A model generated the notes under the pieces. The model did not search any database. It saw nothing but the letters and a program-made list of their open reading frames with translations, and was not told the origin of the DNA. Positions 17,548 through 25,986 of a stretch of 33,155 nucleotides of DNA are shown one piece after another. The translations under genes and the position numbers were made by a program. The number at the start of each line of letters is the position of its first letter. The first letter of the stretch is position 1. The DNA comes from an uncultured Planctomycetia bacterium (GTDB lineage Bacteria > Planctomycetota > Phycisphaerae > Phycisphaerales > SM1A02). Location: assembly GCA_937919205.1 (NCBI GenBank), contig CALFOZ010000156.1, forward strand, positions 1-33,155, given 5' to 3'.

Positions 17548-17653
17548 AATTTCCGCAAGTCTATGCAGTGGCGCGGACATTGCCACGCAAGACGCGGCCA
17601 CAAATCCTGAATTTGTGCCCGCGTCAATCATGTGGGCGTGGGCGGGAATTTCC

Positions 17654-18454
17654 ATGGCTTTGCTTTACAAAGTGAAATGGTTGCGCCTTGCAAATGCCGC
17701 GCCGCATTTATGGCGGCTTAACATAAATCAAAACGCACTGCTGGCGCTGTGTGGAATTTTGCTTTCTGGAATTGTTGGCGCGCTCATTTTGCGCGCCGCG
17801 GGCGTGAGTACGCAGAACCCCTTGCCTCCAAGCGCGTTACTAACGGCATTGGTCGCTGGATCACTGACCACAATCACAGTGTTTACGGCCTTGCGACATT
17901 TTTCGAGCGCATCAGTGTTCGATAGCAAACCAGAACCCCTTGCAACACACAAAGCGATGGGTACTGCAACAGGCATCATCACGGGAGTGATTGCTTTCTT
18001 CATTGTATGGCCCTTGATTCAAATGACATCCGCGCTAGGTGGCGTGATTCAATTTCAATTCACGGATATCCGCGCGCCAATCGTGGGGCACCAATTTCTT
18101 GAAACCATTCGTGAGCAGGGAAATAATCCCGTGACCTGGGGATTGGTGTTCACCATTGTGATACTTGGTCCGCTGGCCGAAGAAATAATTTGGCGCGGCG
18201 CTATTCAACAAGGTCTGAAACAAATTGGAGTGCCGCGCGCCGGCGCGATTTTGATCACGGCCGCCACGTTCGCGCTGTTTCACTGGGGCGCGGTGCCAAA
18301 ATATGGCCACGCCGCCGCCATTCCAGCGTTGGCGGTATTTGGTGTGGCGCTTGGATTTCTTATGGAGCGCACCGGCCGCCTGTGGAGTTCATTCACGGCG
18401 CACGCGCTGTTTAATTGTGCAAATATTTTCCTGTTCTCTATGCTTCCTCAATGA
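17654..18454 (+). CDS. CPBP-family intramembrane metalloprotease
   Basis: This 266-residue multi-pass membrane protein is related to type II CAAX prenyl endopeptidase (the Abi/CPBP family). The metal-binding motifs are E176-E177-x3-R181 in L-A-E-E-I-I-W-R-G, F-A-L-F-H210-W-G, and the third motif A-H250-A-L-F-N. About six to seven helices precede and surround them. Bacterial members cleave membrane proteins or modify peptides such as bacteriocins; the substrate here is unknown. ATG 17654 was chosen because hydrophobic sequence starts soon after it. Starts further upstream in the same frame would run antisense to trpC. Its TGA overlaps the trpS ATG in an ATGA arrangement (18451-18454). Confidence 0.85.
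   Translation: MALLYKVKWLRLANAAPHLWRLNINQNALLALCGILLSGIVGALILRAAGVSTQNPLPPSALLTALVAGSLTTITVFTALRHFSSASVFDSKPEPLATHKAMGTATGIITGVIAFFIVWPLIQMTSALGGVIQFQFTDIRAPIVGHQFLETIREQGNNPVTWGLVFTIVILGPLAEEIIWRGAIQQGLKQIGVPRAGAILITAATFALFHWGAVPKYGHAAAIPALAVFGVALGFLMERTGRLWSSFTAHALFNCANIFLFSMLPQ
18439..18444 (+). promoter_or_regulatory. -10-like hexamer, leaderless-type, of trpS
   Basis: TATGCT is followed by TCCTCA (6 nt) and then ATG 18451. A weak TTGTGC lies 18 nt upstream of the hexamer. It is embedded in the final codons of the CPBP gene, so trpS could have an internal promoter in addition to being read through from the upstream gene. Confidence 0.4.
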
Positions 18455-19554
18455 ACGCCGCCGATTCTCACGCACGCGCCGCAAGCAAGTCCCGCATTCT
18501 GACGGGCGACACGCCGACAGGTCGATTGCATTTGGGTCATTGGGTTGGCAGTGCCAAGCGCCGCGTGCAATTGCAACACACGCATGATTGCTATTTCATT
18601 GTGGCCAACTATCACGCGTTCACCACGCGCGCCGACAAGCCGAAAGAGATCCGTGGCGATTCGCTGGAAATTGTGCGCGATTTAATCGCCATGGGAATTG
18701 ATCCAGATCTTTCAACTATTTTTCTGCAAAGCGAAGTTCCAACAATTCATGAGTTGACTTTCTTGTTCGCCATGTTGTTGCCATTCAACCGCGTTCTGCG
18801 CAATCCAACGTTGAAAGATGAAATCAAGGTGAAGGATTTGGGCGAGACGTATTCGTTTGGATTTCCGTTGTACGCCGTTGGCCAATGCGCGGACATTCTG
18901 TCATTTCGTCCCGAGGGTGTTCCGGTGGGTGAGGACCAGGTGCCGCATTTAGAAATGACGCGTGAGGTGGCGCGCCGCTTCAATCACATGTATTGCGGCG
19001 TGAATGAGAAGGCCGAGGACCATGAGCACGTGCAACTTGGCGGGGTATTTCCGGTGCCGCGCGCTGAGGTTGGCGAAGTGGGCCGCTTGATGGGCGTCGA
19101 TGGGAAAAATAAAATGAGCAAGAGTTTGGGCAACGCCATCTTTATTTCGGATCCACCCAAAGAAGTTGAAAAGAAAGTCATGCGCATTTTCACTGGCCGC
19201 CAAAGCGCCACTGAACCAGGCGATGTGAAGAATGCGCTGTTTCAATATGTGGAGGCTTTCATTCCCGACGCCGCGCGCGTTGAGGAATTGAAGGATCTCT
19301 ACACGCGCGGCGACAATATTGGGGACGGCCATATAAAGAAGGAGGTGGCGCAAGCCATCAACACACTGCTTGCGCCCATGCAGAAACGCCGCGCCGCGCT
19401 TGAAGGTCGCGACGATTTGGTGATGGATATTTTGCGCTCGGGTTGCCGCAAGGCAAACGTGACCGCGGAAATCACGTTAGAGGCCGCGCGTAAGGCCGCG
19501 GGATTGCATTTCTTTGCACGAACCTTGGCGTATTCCGCTGATTCAAAGATTTGA
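18451..19554 (+). CDS. trpS: Tryptophanyl-tRNA synthetase
   Basis: This class I aminoacyl-tRNA synthetase charges tRNA-Trp in the cytosol. The protein has 367 residues. The nucleotide-binding signature is G-R-L-H-L-G-H-W-V-G (the HIGH equivalent) at about residues 27-36, preceded by T-G-D-T-P-T-G. The second class I signature, K-N-K-M-S-K-S-L-G-N, lies about two thirds along the fold. V-G-E-D-Q-V-P-H and Q-C-A-D-I-L are typical TrpS active-site segments. It is somewhat longer than the usual roughly 330 residues. The start ATG overlaps the stop of the CPBP protease gene by 4 nt, and no Shine-Dalgarno is present. Confidence 0.96.
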   Translation: MNAADSHARAASKSRILTGDTPTGRLHLGHWVGSAKRRVQLQHTHDCYFIVANYHAFTTRADKPKEIRGDSLEIVRDLIAMGIDPDLSTIFLQSEVPTIHELTFLFAMLLPFNRVLRNPTLKDEIKVKDLGETYSFGFPLYAVGQCADILSFRPEGVPVGEDQVPHLEMTREVARRFNHMYCGVNEKAEDHEHVQLGGVFPVPRAEVGEVGRLMGVDGKNKMSKSLGNAIFISDPPKEVEKKVMRIFTGRQSATEPGDVKNALFQYVEAFIPDAARVEELKDLYTRGDNIGDGHIKKEVAQAINTLLAPMQKRRAALEGRDDLVMDILRSGCRKANVTAEITLEAARKAAGLHFFARTLAYSADSKI

Positions 19555-19623
19555 ATCCGCCGTCAATTTCGTTATCTTTACAGTTCTACACTCATTTCAT
19601 CCGATTTGTTTGTCACCACTGCC

Positions 19624-19917
19624 ATGAATCAATCTTCCAACCAAAACGCCGACCGGTTCTGCCCGCACATGGATGCGGGAGATTTGCGATGCAACCACCG
19701 CTTCACAATGGCGACAGTTGCCAGCGCGTTTTCGGTGTGTTGCAACGCCTTTCACGGTTGCGCAACATTTCACCGAATCAATATGGAAGAGTCGCATGGC
19801 ACGCTGGAAAAACCCGTTGTTATTCGGCGGCTCACAAGAGTTGCTGGCGACGGAACCCCTCCAGTACAGGTGACCGCGCATGGAAAAGATATCTCCATTC
19901 GATCACGCGGCGCGTGA
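19624..19917 (+). CDS. Small cysteine-rich protein, unknown, overlapping xerD
   Basis: This 97-residue ORF fills the otherwise empty gap between trpS and the Xer recombinase gene. It overlaps the recombinase start by 38 nt in another frame. The N-terminal half has a regular cysteine/histidine pattern: C13-P-H15, C23-x-H25, C39-C40 and C46, each near aromatic residues. This looks like a small zinc- or iron-sulfur-binding module. The C-terminal half (V-V-I-R-R-L-T-R-V-A-G) is basic. I do not recognise the family. A TTG at 19606 would add six residues. Support comes from the spaced cysteines and from the lack of any other gene here; it could still be a chance ORF. Confidence 0.5.
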   Translation: MNQSSNQNADRFCPHMDAGDLRCNHRFTMATVASAFSVCCNAFHGCATFHRINMEESHGTLEKPVVIRRLTRVAGDGTPPVQVTAHGKDISIRSRGA

Positions 19918-20803
19918 ATTTCTAAATTGGGCGCGCATTGAAACCGGGCTCAGCACTTCAACGCTTGAGGCTTACGGACGCGACTTGCGATACATGAAGG
20001 AATATTTAGTTGGGGCCGGAGTAAAATCGCCTGATGCTGTTCGCATGGAACATTTGGCGCAACATCTTCAGCAACTCAAACGCGAGCGCGGATTGGACTC
20101 AAGCACTGTTACGCGCCATCTTGCATCCATGCGGGTTTTTTTCAGGTGGATGCAGGCGGAAAGAAAAATTACGCGCGACCCAGCACGCTTGCTTGATCGA
20201 CCGCATCGATGGAGAAGATTGCCGGGAACGCTGACGCCTGGTCAAATGCGGAAATTAGTTGAGGCGCCAAACGCGGAGACGGGTGATTTGTGGCGTCGAG
20301 ACCGCGCCATACTTGAAGTGATGTACGCCTCGGGCTTGCGTGCCAGTGAAGTTGGTTCTCTGAAGATGAATGATTTCAACGCGACGCTTGGTTGTGTTGT
20401 TGTGATTGGAAAGGGAAATAAGCAACGTATGGTTCCAGTTGGCGAGCCGGCGATTGTGGCGATTGATGAATATCTAAAGGAGACGCGTCCATCGTTGGCG
20501 CGCTTTCGCGACGGCCGCGACCACTTTCGACTGTTTCTATCTTTCAGCGGTAAACCGATTGAACGCGTGGCCGTCTGGCAAATTGTGCGCAAGTACTCGG
20601 ACTTGTCGGGACTACACGGCGTGCATCCACATAAATTGCGCCATTCATTTGCCACGCATTTGTTAAGTGGCGGCGCAGACCTTCGTGTGGTGCAGGAACT
20701 TCTTGGACACGCCGACATTGCCACAACGGAAATTTATACGCATGTGGATCAGCGGCGCTTGCGCGAGGTGTTGCGAAAGTTTCATCCGCGCGAGGCAAGT
20801 TGA
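19880..20803 (+). CDS. xerD: Tyrosine recombinase XerC/XerD
   Basis: This site-specific recombinase resolves chromosome dimers at dif. The 307-residue protein has the SAM-like N-terminal core-binding domain (about 1-100), including F-L-x(3)-R-I-E-T-G-L-S-T-S-T-L-x-A-Y. The catalytic domain carries R154 (G-L-R-A-S-E), K178 (G-K-G-N-K-Q-R), H251-x2-R254 (H-K-L-R-H-S-F-A-T-H), H277 (L-G-H) and the nucleophile Y286 (I-Y-T-H-V). All catalytic residues are intact and the length matches housekeeping Xer proteins, so it is not a phage or island integrase. XerD is more likely than XerC from overall similarity, but the two cannot be separated by eye. No dif-like 28-mer was recognised nearby. Confidence 0.93.
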   Translation: MEKISPFDHAAREFLNWARIETGLSTSTLEAYGRDLRYMKEYLVGAGVKSPDAVRMEHLAQHLQQLKRERGLDSSTVTRHLASMRVFFRWMQAERKITRDPARLLDRPHRWRRLPGTLTPGQMRKLVEAPNAETGDLWRRDRAILEVMYASGLRASEVGSLKMNDFNATLGCVVVIGKGNKQRMVPVGEPAIVAIDEYLKETRPSLARFRDGRDHFRLFLSFSGKPIERVAVWQIVRKYSDLSGLHGVHPHKLRHSFATHLLSGGADLRVVQELLGHADIATTEIYTHVDQRRLREVLRKFHPREAS

Positions 20804-20909
20804 TATAAAATTCTGGGGGTGAAGCGTGCCGCGCTTGAGGGTGTTTGCCACCATAATTAATTTGAAATACAAAGTGTCGCGCCAACATTTATAAATTGAC
20901 AAGAAGCGT

Positions 20910-20915
20910 TAGGCT
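20910..20915 (+). promoter_or_regulatory. -10-like hexamer, leaderless-type, of zwf
   Basis: TAGGCT is followed by ATGAAC (6 nt) and then ATG 20922. The first ATG (20916) directly abuts the hexamer and so would lie upstream of the predicted transcript start. This favours the second ATG. Confidence 0.4.
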
Positions 20916-20921
20916 ATGAAC

Positions 20922-22421
20922 ATGCGAATAGCCGACCCATGTGTTCTAATTATTCTTGGCGCCAGCGGTGACTTGACCAGCCGCAAACTAATTCCAGCCA
21001 TGTATGAAATGGCGGAGGCTGGTTTTTTAAATCCCGCCACATGCATTCTTGGCATGAGCCGCACTGTAAAGACGGACGCCGCGTGGCGCGACGAATTGAA
21101 ACCGTGGTTGCTAAAACAAGTCAAGGGTTTCCGCGAGGAAGTGTGGGCGGAATTTGCCAAGAGAATTTTTTACATGGCTGGCGACGCCGCCACCAACGAG
21201 CCTTATCCACGGCTTGCCGCGCGCGTGGCGGAACTTGATACGCAACACAAGTGCGCGCAAAATGTTTTGTTTTTCATGAGCGTGGCGCCGGAGTTGTACG
21301 AGCCCATCGTGGCGCAAATTGACGCGGCCGGAATGGTGACCGAGGGCCGACGTTGGTGCAGTATTTCACCCAACAACAAATCGTGGCAACGCATTATTGT
21401 TGAAAAGCCTTTTGGCTTTGACGACGAAAGCGCGGCGAGTTTGAACCGCGCGCTTGGACGCGTGTTTGAAGAGGACGCCATTTACAGAATTGATCACTAC
21501 CTTGGCAAGGAAGTTGTGCAAAATCTTTTGGTGTTTCGTTTCGCCAACTCGCTGTTTGAGCCGGTGTGGAATCATCGCTACATCGATCACGTGCAAATTA
21601 CCGCCGCGGAAACCGTTGGCGTTGGCCAGCGCACCGCGTTCTATGACAAGACGGGCGCCATTCGTGACATGATTCAAAGCCACTTGCTACAAGTGATGGC
21701 GTTTGTGGCCATGGAGCCGCCCACAAGTTTTTCCGCCGACCACATTCGCTCCGAGAAAATTAAAGTAGTCGACGCATTGCAAACTCCGCCGCTTGACAAT
21801 GTGGCGCAGTGGGGATCGCTTGGTCAATATGCGGGCGATGGCAACGAGGGCGCGTATCACGATCTTAAAGGCGTGGAACCAAATTCCAAAACTGAAACAT
21901 TCGCCGCCTTAAAGATGCACTTTGATAATTGGCGTTGGTCCAAGGTTCCGTTTTATCTGCGCACCGGCAAGCGCCTGGCGCGCAAGAGCACGCAGGTTGT
22001 TATTCATTTCAAGCCGCCCGCGGCCAATCTGTTCAAGAAAATTGTCAATGCCCCGCTCGTTGGAAACAGAATGACCATTGATATTGCGCCCAACGAGCAA
22101 TTAAAAATTCAATTTAACGCCAAGGTTCCAGGGCCAATGAATATTCAGCCCGTTGAAATGGAAATGGATTACGCGGATTCATTCAGCGCGACGGTGGTAG
22201 AGGCGTATGGGCCACTGATGATTGACGCCATGCGTGGCGACCAGAGTTTGTTTAAGCACCGGCTTGAAGTGGAGAGCGCCTGGAACGCAATCATGCCGTT
22301 TCTGAACGATGCGAGCGCCCCACTGCGAAAAAATATTCAAGGCAATTACGCGCCCGGTTCGTGGGGGCCGCAATCAGCAACGGATCTTTTGGCGCGCGAC
22401 GGAAGAACCTGGGCGGTGTGA
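20922..22421 (+). CDS. zwf: Glucose-6-phosphate 1-dehydrogenase
   Basis: This enzyme oxidises glucose-6-phosphate to 6-phosphogluconolactone with NAD(P)+, opening the oxidative pentose phosphate or Entner-Doudoroff route. From the second ATG the protein has 499 residues, the usual length. The nucleotide-binding G-A-S-G-D-L-T-S-R-K is near the N-terminus, E-K-P-F-G follows, and the substrate-binding signature R-I-D-H-Y-L-G-K-E has D191/H192. The conserved D-M-I-Q-S-H-L-L-Q carries the expected catalytic histidine. The product is the substrate of the next gene, pgl, 78 bp downstream. The start at 20922 rather than 20916 is inferred from the -10-like spacing and changes only two residues. Confidence 0.97.
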   Translation: MRIADPCVLIILGASGDLTSRKLIPAMYEMAEAGFLNPATCILGMSRTVKTDAAWRDELKPWLLKQVKGFREEVWAEFAKRIFYMAGDAATNEPYPRLAARVAELDTQHKCAQNVLFFMSVAPELYEPIVAQIDAAGMVTEGRRWCSISPNNKSWQRIIVEKPFGFDDESAASLNRALGRVFEEDAIYRIDHYLGKEVVQNLLVFRFANSLFEPVWNHRYIDHVQITAAETVGVGQRTAFYDKTGAIRDMIQSHLLQVMAFVAMEPPTSFSADHIRSEKIKVVDALQTPPLDNVAQWGSLGQYAGDGNEGAYHDLKGVEPNSKTETFAALKMHFDNWRWSKVPFYLRTGKRLARKSTQVVIHFKPPAANLFKKIVNAPLVGNRMTIDIAPNEQLKIQFNAKVPGPMNIQPVEMEMDYADSFSATVVEAYGPLMIDAMRGDQSLFKHRLEVESAWNAIMPFLNDASAPLRKNIQGNYAPGSWGPQSATDLLARDGRTWAV

Positions 22422-22463
22422 TTTCTATTTGTAATTTGAAATGTGTTCAACAAAAAATATGTG

Positions 22464-22493
22464 TTGATTGAACAAACCATCAACGGCTACTAT
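22464..22493 (+). promoter_or_regulatory. Promoter of pgl, leaderless-type
   Basis: TTGATT (22464-22469), an 18-bp spacer and TACTAT (22488-22493) are followed by TCACGC (6 nt) and then ATG 22500. This is the only one of the leaderless-type sites with both hexamers recognisable. No Shine-Dalgarno precedes the ATG. Confidence 0.6.
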
Positions 22494-22499
22494 TCACGC

Positions 22500-23294
22500 A
22501 TGAGCGATCTTCTTCCAACCGATTTACGCGACACGCCCATCAAGGCGCCGCCGCTTCCTGGAAAAATTGTTTCACGCGAGGATCCCGAAGGGGTCTTTGA
22601 CGCGCTTAGCGCGGACTTGCTTTTGCATTCGTTGAATTGCGTGAACGCGTTTGGTGAATTTCATATCGCGCTTTCTGGTGGCACAACGCCGATGCCGTTG
22701 TACAGCCAACTGATGTATGACCCGCGATACCGCGCGATTCCTTGGGAAAAGACGCACCTTTGGATTGTGGATGAGCGCCACGTTCCGTTTGACAATGAGT
22801 TGAGCAATTTTCGACAGATCAAGGAAATTATTGTTGATCACACTGACATTCCGGCTGACCATGTTCATCCAATGCAAACTTCATTGGCTGACCCCGCGGC
22901 TGATTATGAAAAAACATATTTAAATGTTCTTTCAAGCCGACCCAAGGGGCAGAATCGCCTTGACTTTGTGTTGCTTGGCATGGGCGACAATGGACATACC
23001 GCCAGTTTGTTTCCACACACTTCGGTGTTGGAGGAGCGCGTGAAATTTGTCGATGTGTGCGACGGACCAACCGTGACGCCGCCGCCGAGAATCACCATGA
23101 CCTATCCTGCCATCAATGCCGCCCGCTTTGTGGCCGTATTGGTGGTGGGTGAAAAAAAGACCGCCATGTTGCACCAAGTGGCGACTGGCCAAGACACATA
23201 TCAGGCGTTGCCAATTAAGGGCGTTCATCCAATCAGCGGTGAATTTGTTTGGTATGTCGATCGCGCGGCGTGCGAAGGCAAGCCGGCGGCGTAA
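22500..23294 (+). CDS. pgl: 6-phosphogluconolactonase
   Basis: This enzyme hydrolyses 6-phosphogluconolactone, the product of Zwf, to 6-phosphogluconate. The protein has 264 residues and belongs to the DevB/Pgl, glucosamine-phosphate-isomerase-like fold. The signature segments are L-S-G-G-T-T-P-M-P-L-Y, L-W-I-V-D-E-R-H-V-P, and G-M-G-D-N-G-H-T-A-S-L-F-P, which carries the catalytic histidine. ATG 22500 is chosen because the promoter above places the transcript start there. The in-frame start at 22443 would add 19 residues, lies upstream of that promoter's -10 box and matches nothing in the family. It converges on ruvX across a 131-bp gap. Confidence 0.95.
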   Translation: MSDLLPTDLRDTPIKAPPLPGKIVSREDPEGVFDALSADLLLHSLNCVNAFGEFHIALSGGTTPMPLYSQLMYDPRYRAIPWEKTHLWIVDERHVPFDNELSNFRQIKEIIVDHTDIPADHVHPMQTSLADPAADYEKTYLNVLSSRPKGQNRLDFVLLGMGDNGHTASLFPHTSVLEERVKFVDVCDGPTVTPPPRITMTYPAINAARFVAVLVVGEKKTAMLHQVATGQDTYQALPIKGVHPISGEFVWYVDRAACEGKPAA

Positions 23295-23425
23295 TTTTTT
23301 TCGCGGGTGTGAATGTAGTCAATCAAGTTTCCGAAGCGAAACATTCATGTGTTGAATGACAATTTATTCACTTGCCCATATTGCGTTGCGTTGATCAACA
23401 AGTTGGTCAGCCGTGCAATTCTTTT

Positions 23426-23890
23426 TTAAGACTCGCTTGGTGAATCGCCGGTTTGTAAATCAGGTTGTGCGCGGGCGCGCAAAAAATCCTCAAGAATGGC
23501 CGCGGCCGCCAAAGAATCACGCAGGGCCTTTTTTTCCGCGTGCGTGCGGCCTGACTGCGCCATGCGTGAATCGGCCTCAAAGGTTGTCAGGCGTTCGTCG
23601 TGTAAATGAATTGGCTTGTTCGTAATTTGCATAATTTGTAAGGCAAACTCGCGCACTGCCTTGCTGGCCGCGCCCTCGCTGTCATCCATGTTCAGCGGAA
23701 GACCAATCACAATTTCATCTGGCGCATTTTCTTCAATAACTTTTTTCAGCGCCTCAAGAAGCGCTGGCCCCTTGATCACATTGATGGTTCCAATGGGCGA
23801 CACAATATTGGTGAGAGAGTCGCCAAGCGCCAAGCCTGTTCTTCGATCACCAAGATCAAGCGCAAGAAATCGGACGATCTTTTTTTTCAT
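23426..23890 (-). CDS. ruvX: YqgF/RuvX, putative Holliday-junction resolvase-like pre-16S rRNA nuclease
   Basis: This 154-residue protein has the RNase H-like YqgF fold. It opens with F-L-A-L-D-L-G-D-R-R-T-G-L-A, the first catalytic Asp strand. I-V-I-G-L-P-L-N-M-D-D-S-E-G then follows, with D-E-R-L-T-T further on and D-S-L-A-A-A-A-I-L near the C-terminus. Members were proposed as Holliday-junction resolvases; the E. coli protein acts in 16S rRNA 5'-end maturation. It starts 51 bp downstream of the stop of the mannose-1-phosphate guanylyltransferase gene on the same strand. The ATG at 23890 is preceded by CATAAAT and CGCACA, again without a Shine-Dalgarno. Confidence 0.92.
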   Translation of the reverse strand: MKKKIVRFLALDLGDRRTGLALGDSLTNIVSPIGTINVIKGPALLEALKKVIEENAPDEIVIGLPLNMDDSEGAASKAVREFALQIMQITNKPIHLHDERLTTFEADSRMAQSGRTHAEKKALRDSLAAAAILEDFLRARAQPDLQTGDSPSES

Positions 23891-23941
23891 TGTGCGATTT
23901 ATGTTCCCTGCTTCAAGACCTGCTTCAAAACGCGAAATAAT

Positions 23942-25021
23942 TTACTGCAACTTTGGCGGCACAGTGGTTGCAATTTCCTTCACGCGCTCCGCCATATCGG
24001 CGCGGCACACCAATGTCGCGTCCTTGGTTCGCACCACAATCACGTTCTCCAAACCAATCACGCTTACGGTGTGATGCGCGTCGTCGCTGGCCACGGAAAT
24101 ATTTTTGCAATCCAAGTGCGCCGTCTCGCAATTGGCGCGGTTGCCCGCGGAGTCGGTGCTTAATGTTTCCGCCCACGACGGCCAACTTCCAACATCTTTC
24201 CACTGCACGGCCATTGGAACAACCGCAATTGAGCGGCGCGCATCCTTACTGGCTGGCTCCATAAGCGCATAATCAAGACTTATTTTTGGAAGCGTTGGAT
24301 AGACCGCGTCAACAACCTGCTTCTGTTGCGCGGTGCCCCACGCGTTGGCAATCTTTTCAAGCCCCACAAAACTTTCAGGCTTGTACCACGAGATCGCCTC
24401 CAAACATTTCGCGGCGTGAAATACAAACATGCCGCTGTTCCAACTGAATGTCTTTGCCTCCAAATACATCTGCGCAATTTCTTTAGCGGGCTTCTCCACA
24501 AATCGTTTGGCGGCGAAACATTGGTCAAAGCCGGGAATTGGCTCGCCGCGCTCCACATAACCGTAACCTGTTGCGGCAAATGTTGGCGTAATTCCAAATG
24601 TCACAAAGCGTGTTGGATCTTTTTCGGCAAGTTGAAAGCCGGCGTCAACGCGCCGCGCAAATTCCTCTTGCGGCTCAATCAAATGGTCGCTGGTCACAAC
24701 AATAAAGACCGCGTTTGGATCGCGCTTTGCAAGAACCGCCGCCGCAAAACCAACCGCGTTCAGTGTGTCGCGACCCATGGGCTCGCCCAACCAATTTTCA
24801 TTGGTCAGCGAAGGCACGGCGCGCATGACTTGCTCTTGATACGAATCCGACGCGCACACCAACCTGCGCTCCGCTGGAACAATTCCCTCCAGGCGCGCGC
24901 CCGCAATTTGCAAAAGACTTTTGCCATCAATAAATGGAAGAAGTTGTTTGGGTTGCGCCTTGCGACTCATGGGCCACAATCGCGTGCCACTGCCACCAGC
25001 CATGATCATTGCGTAGCGCAT
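23942..25021 (-). CDS. manC: Mannose-1-phosphate guanylyltransferase
   Basis: This nucleotidyltransferase makes GDP-mannose from mannose-1-phosphate and GTP, supplying surface polysaccharide and glycoprotein synthesis. The 359-residue protein opens with the pyrophosphorylase signature M-I-M-A-G-G-S-G-T-R-L-W-P-M-S-R, ends the loop with K-A-Q-P-K-Q, and has F-V-E-K-P and W-N-S-G-M-F-V-F, typical of this family. It is the single-domain type without the C-terminal isomerase cupin of bifunctional ManC/AlgA. A TAGCAT hexamer lies only 4 nt before the ATG, closer than in the other genes. It is followed by ruvX on the same strand. The symbol manC is by function only. Confidence 0.93.
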   Translation of the reverse strand: MRYAMIMAGGSGTRLWPMSRKAQPKQLLPFIDGKSLLQIAGARLEGIVPAERRLVCASDSYQEQVMRAVPSLTNENWLGEPMGRDTLNAVGFAAAVLAKRDPNAVFIVVTSDHLIEPQEEFARRVDAGFQLAEKDPTRFVTFGITPTFAATGYGYVERGEPIPGFDQCFAAKRFVEKPAKEIAQMYLEAKTFSWNSGMFVFHAAKCLEAISWYKPESFVGLEKIANAWGTAQQKQVVDAVYPTLPKISLDYALMEPASKDARRSIAVVPMAVQWKDVGSWPSWAETLSTDSAGNRANCETAHLDCKNISVASDDAHHTVSVIGLENVIVVRTKDATLVCRADMAERVKEIATTVPPKLQ

Positions 25022-25131
25022 GTGTGAATGCTAGCCAAACGCACGAATGATTTGTGCGTGTCCATGTAAAACCCGCCTCATCATTTGTTGTGAATAAAAA
25101 TGACTCGGCGCGGCCATGTCGCCAATTCTAT

Positions 25132-25761
25132 TTACGCTTGGCCCTTCAGTTGCAACGCCGCCGCGACAATGGCCTCCGCCGCCGCTGATTTGCCCACAAC
25201 AAGCGCGGCGCGCTCCACCAATCGCTCGGCCACGGCGCGTGGTTCGCCAAGTTGCATCAGCACCACAAGCGCGTCCGCCACGGCGCCTGACATTTTCACC
25301 GCGCCACCAACGCGCGCCGAATTGGTCGCGCCCGCGGTGAATCGCGAAACCTTGTCCTTCAGTTCCACAACAATTGTTTCCGCGGTCTTGCGGCCAATCT
25401 CTGGCAGTGATTGCAACGCGGCGAAATCTTTCTGCTCAATCATGGCGGCAATGTCCGCAAATGATCTCTGCAACGCGCGCAACGCCTTGCGATTACCAAT
25501 TCCCTTCACGCTGGTCAACAGCTCAAAGAAGTCGCGGTCGCTGACGGATTGAAACCCAATCAAGCGCGGCCAAAAACTGGATCCCTGACCTTGGCTCTCT
25601 AAATAATGCAGAGTGATAAAATTCACGGTGGAGCCAATCACGCCCGCCAACGCCAGCGCGTCCGCGGCCGGAATCAACACCTCGTAGGTCATCGCGCCCG
25701 AGCGAATCAACGCCGATTGTCCGCCCACAGAAATAAGTTCACCTTCGATTGCCGCGATCAC
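25132..25761 (-). CDS. ruvA: Holliday junction DNA helicase subunit RuvA
   Basis: RuvA binds four-way junctions and recruits the RuvB motor for branch migration. With a GTG start at 25761 the protein is 209 residues and begins M-I-A-A-I-E-G-E-L, matching the family's usual M-I-x2-L-x-G opening. An OB-fold domain runs to about residue 65. The helix-hairpin-helix pair includes [11 protein letters not shown] and [10 protein letters not shown], and an Ala-rich linker leads to the RuvB-binding domain III. TAGCAT lies 7 nt before this GTG. In-frame starts at 25770 (ATG) and 25866 (GTG, the first after an upstream TGA) would add 3 or 35 residues. ruvB and ruvC are not adjacent. It is divergent from carB. 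Confidence 0.92.
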   Translation of the reverse strand: MIAAIEGELISVGGQSALIRSGAMTYEVLIPAADALALAGVIGSTVNFITLHYLESQGQGSSFWPRLIGFQSVSDRDFFELLTSVKGIGNRKALRALQRSFADIAAMIEQKDFAALQSLPEIGRKTAETIVVELKDKVSRFTAGATNSARVGGAVKMSGAVADALVVLMQLGEPRAVAERLVERAALVVGKSAAAEAIVAAALQLKGQA

Positions 25762-25986
25762 ACACGCCATGCTAGCGGAGGCTTTATTTTGCAGTTGCCC
25801 ACGCGCCGTAGCGCTGGGCAATTCCATCCACACATCGGCGCGCAAATGCGCCGCGATCAATTTCACATTTATTCATTTGCCTGGCAGAAATTGGCTCAAA
25901 GTTTCGCCCTTCTCGTTAGACTTGTTCTGTTTGTGAAAGCCATTCATAGCGGCGCGTGCGCCACGCTTTCACGGACAAAAAATCCC

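Noticed and set aside
19880-20803. Xer recombinase gene as the integrase of a mobile island
   Set aside because: Length and motifs match housekeeping XerC/D, the neighbours are core genes, and there are no attachment-site repeats or phage or plasmid genes.
21588-21600. CACGTG in zwf as a third parS
   Set aside because: The flanks do not fit GTTN/NAAC. The same applies to CACGTG at 19027, 6462 and 31081.
23342-23358. CATTCA-TGTGT-TGAATG stem-loop between convergent pgl and ruvX
   Set aside because: A perfect 6-bp stem, but A/T-rich and without a T-tract on either side, so it is too weak to call a terminator.
24326-25027. 233-codon open frame on the plus strand antisense to the mannose-1-phosphate guanylyltransferase gene
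   Set aside because: Its translation is basic, Trp/Cys/His-rich and has no domain. It lies wholly opposite a clear gene and follows from that gene's codon bias.
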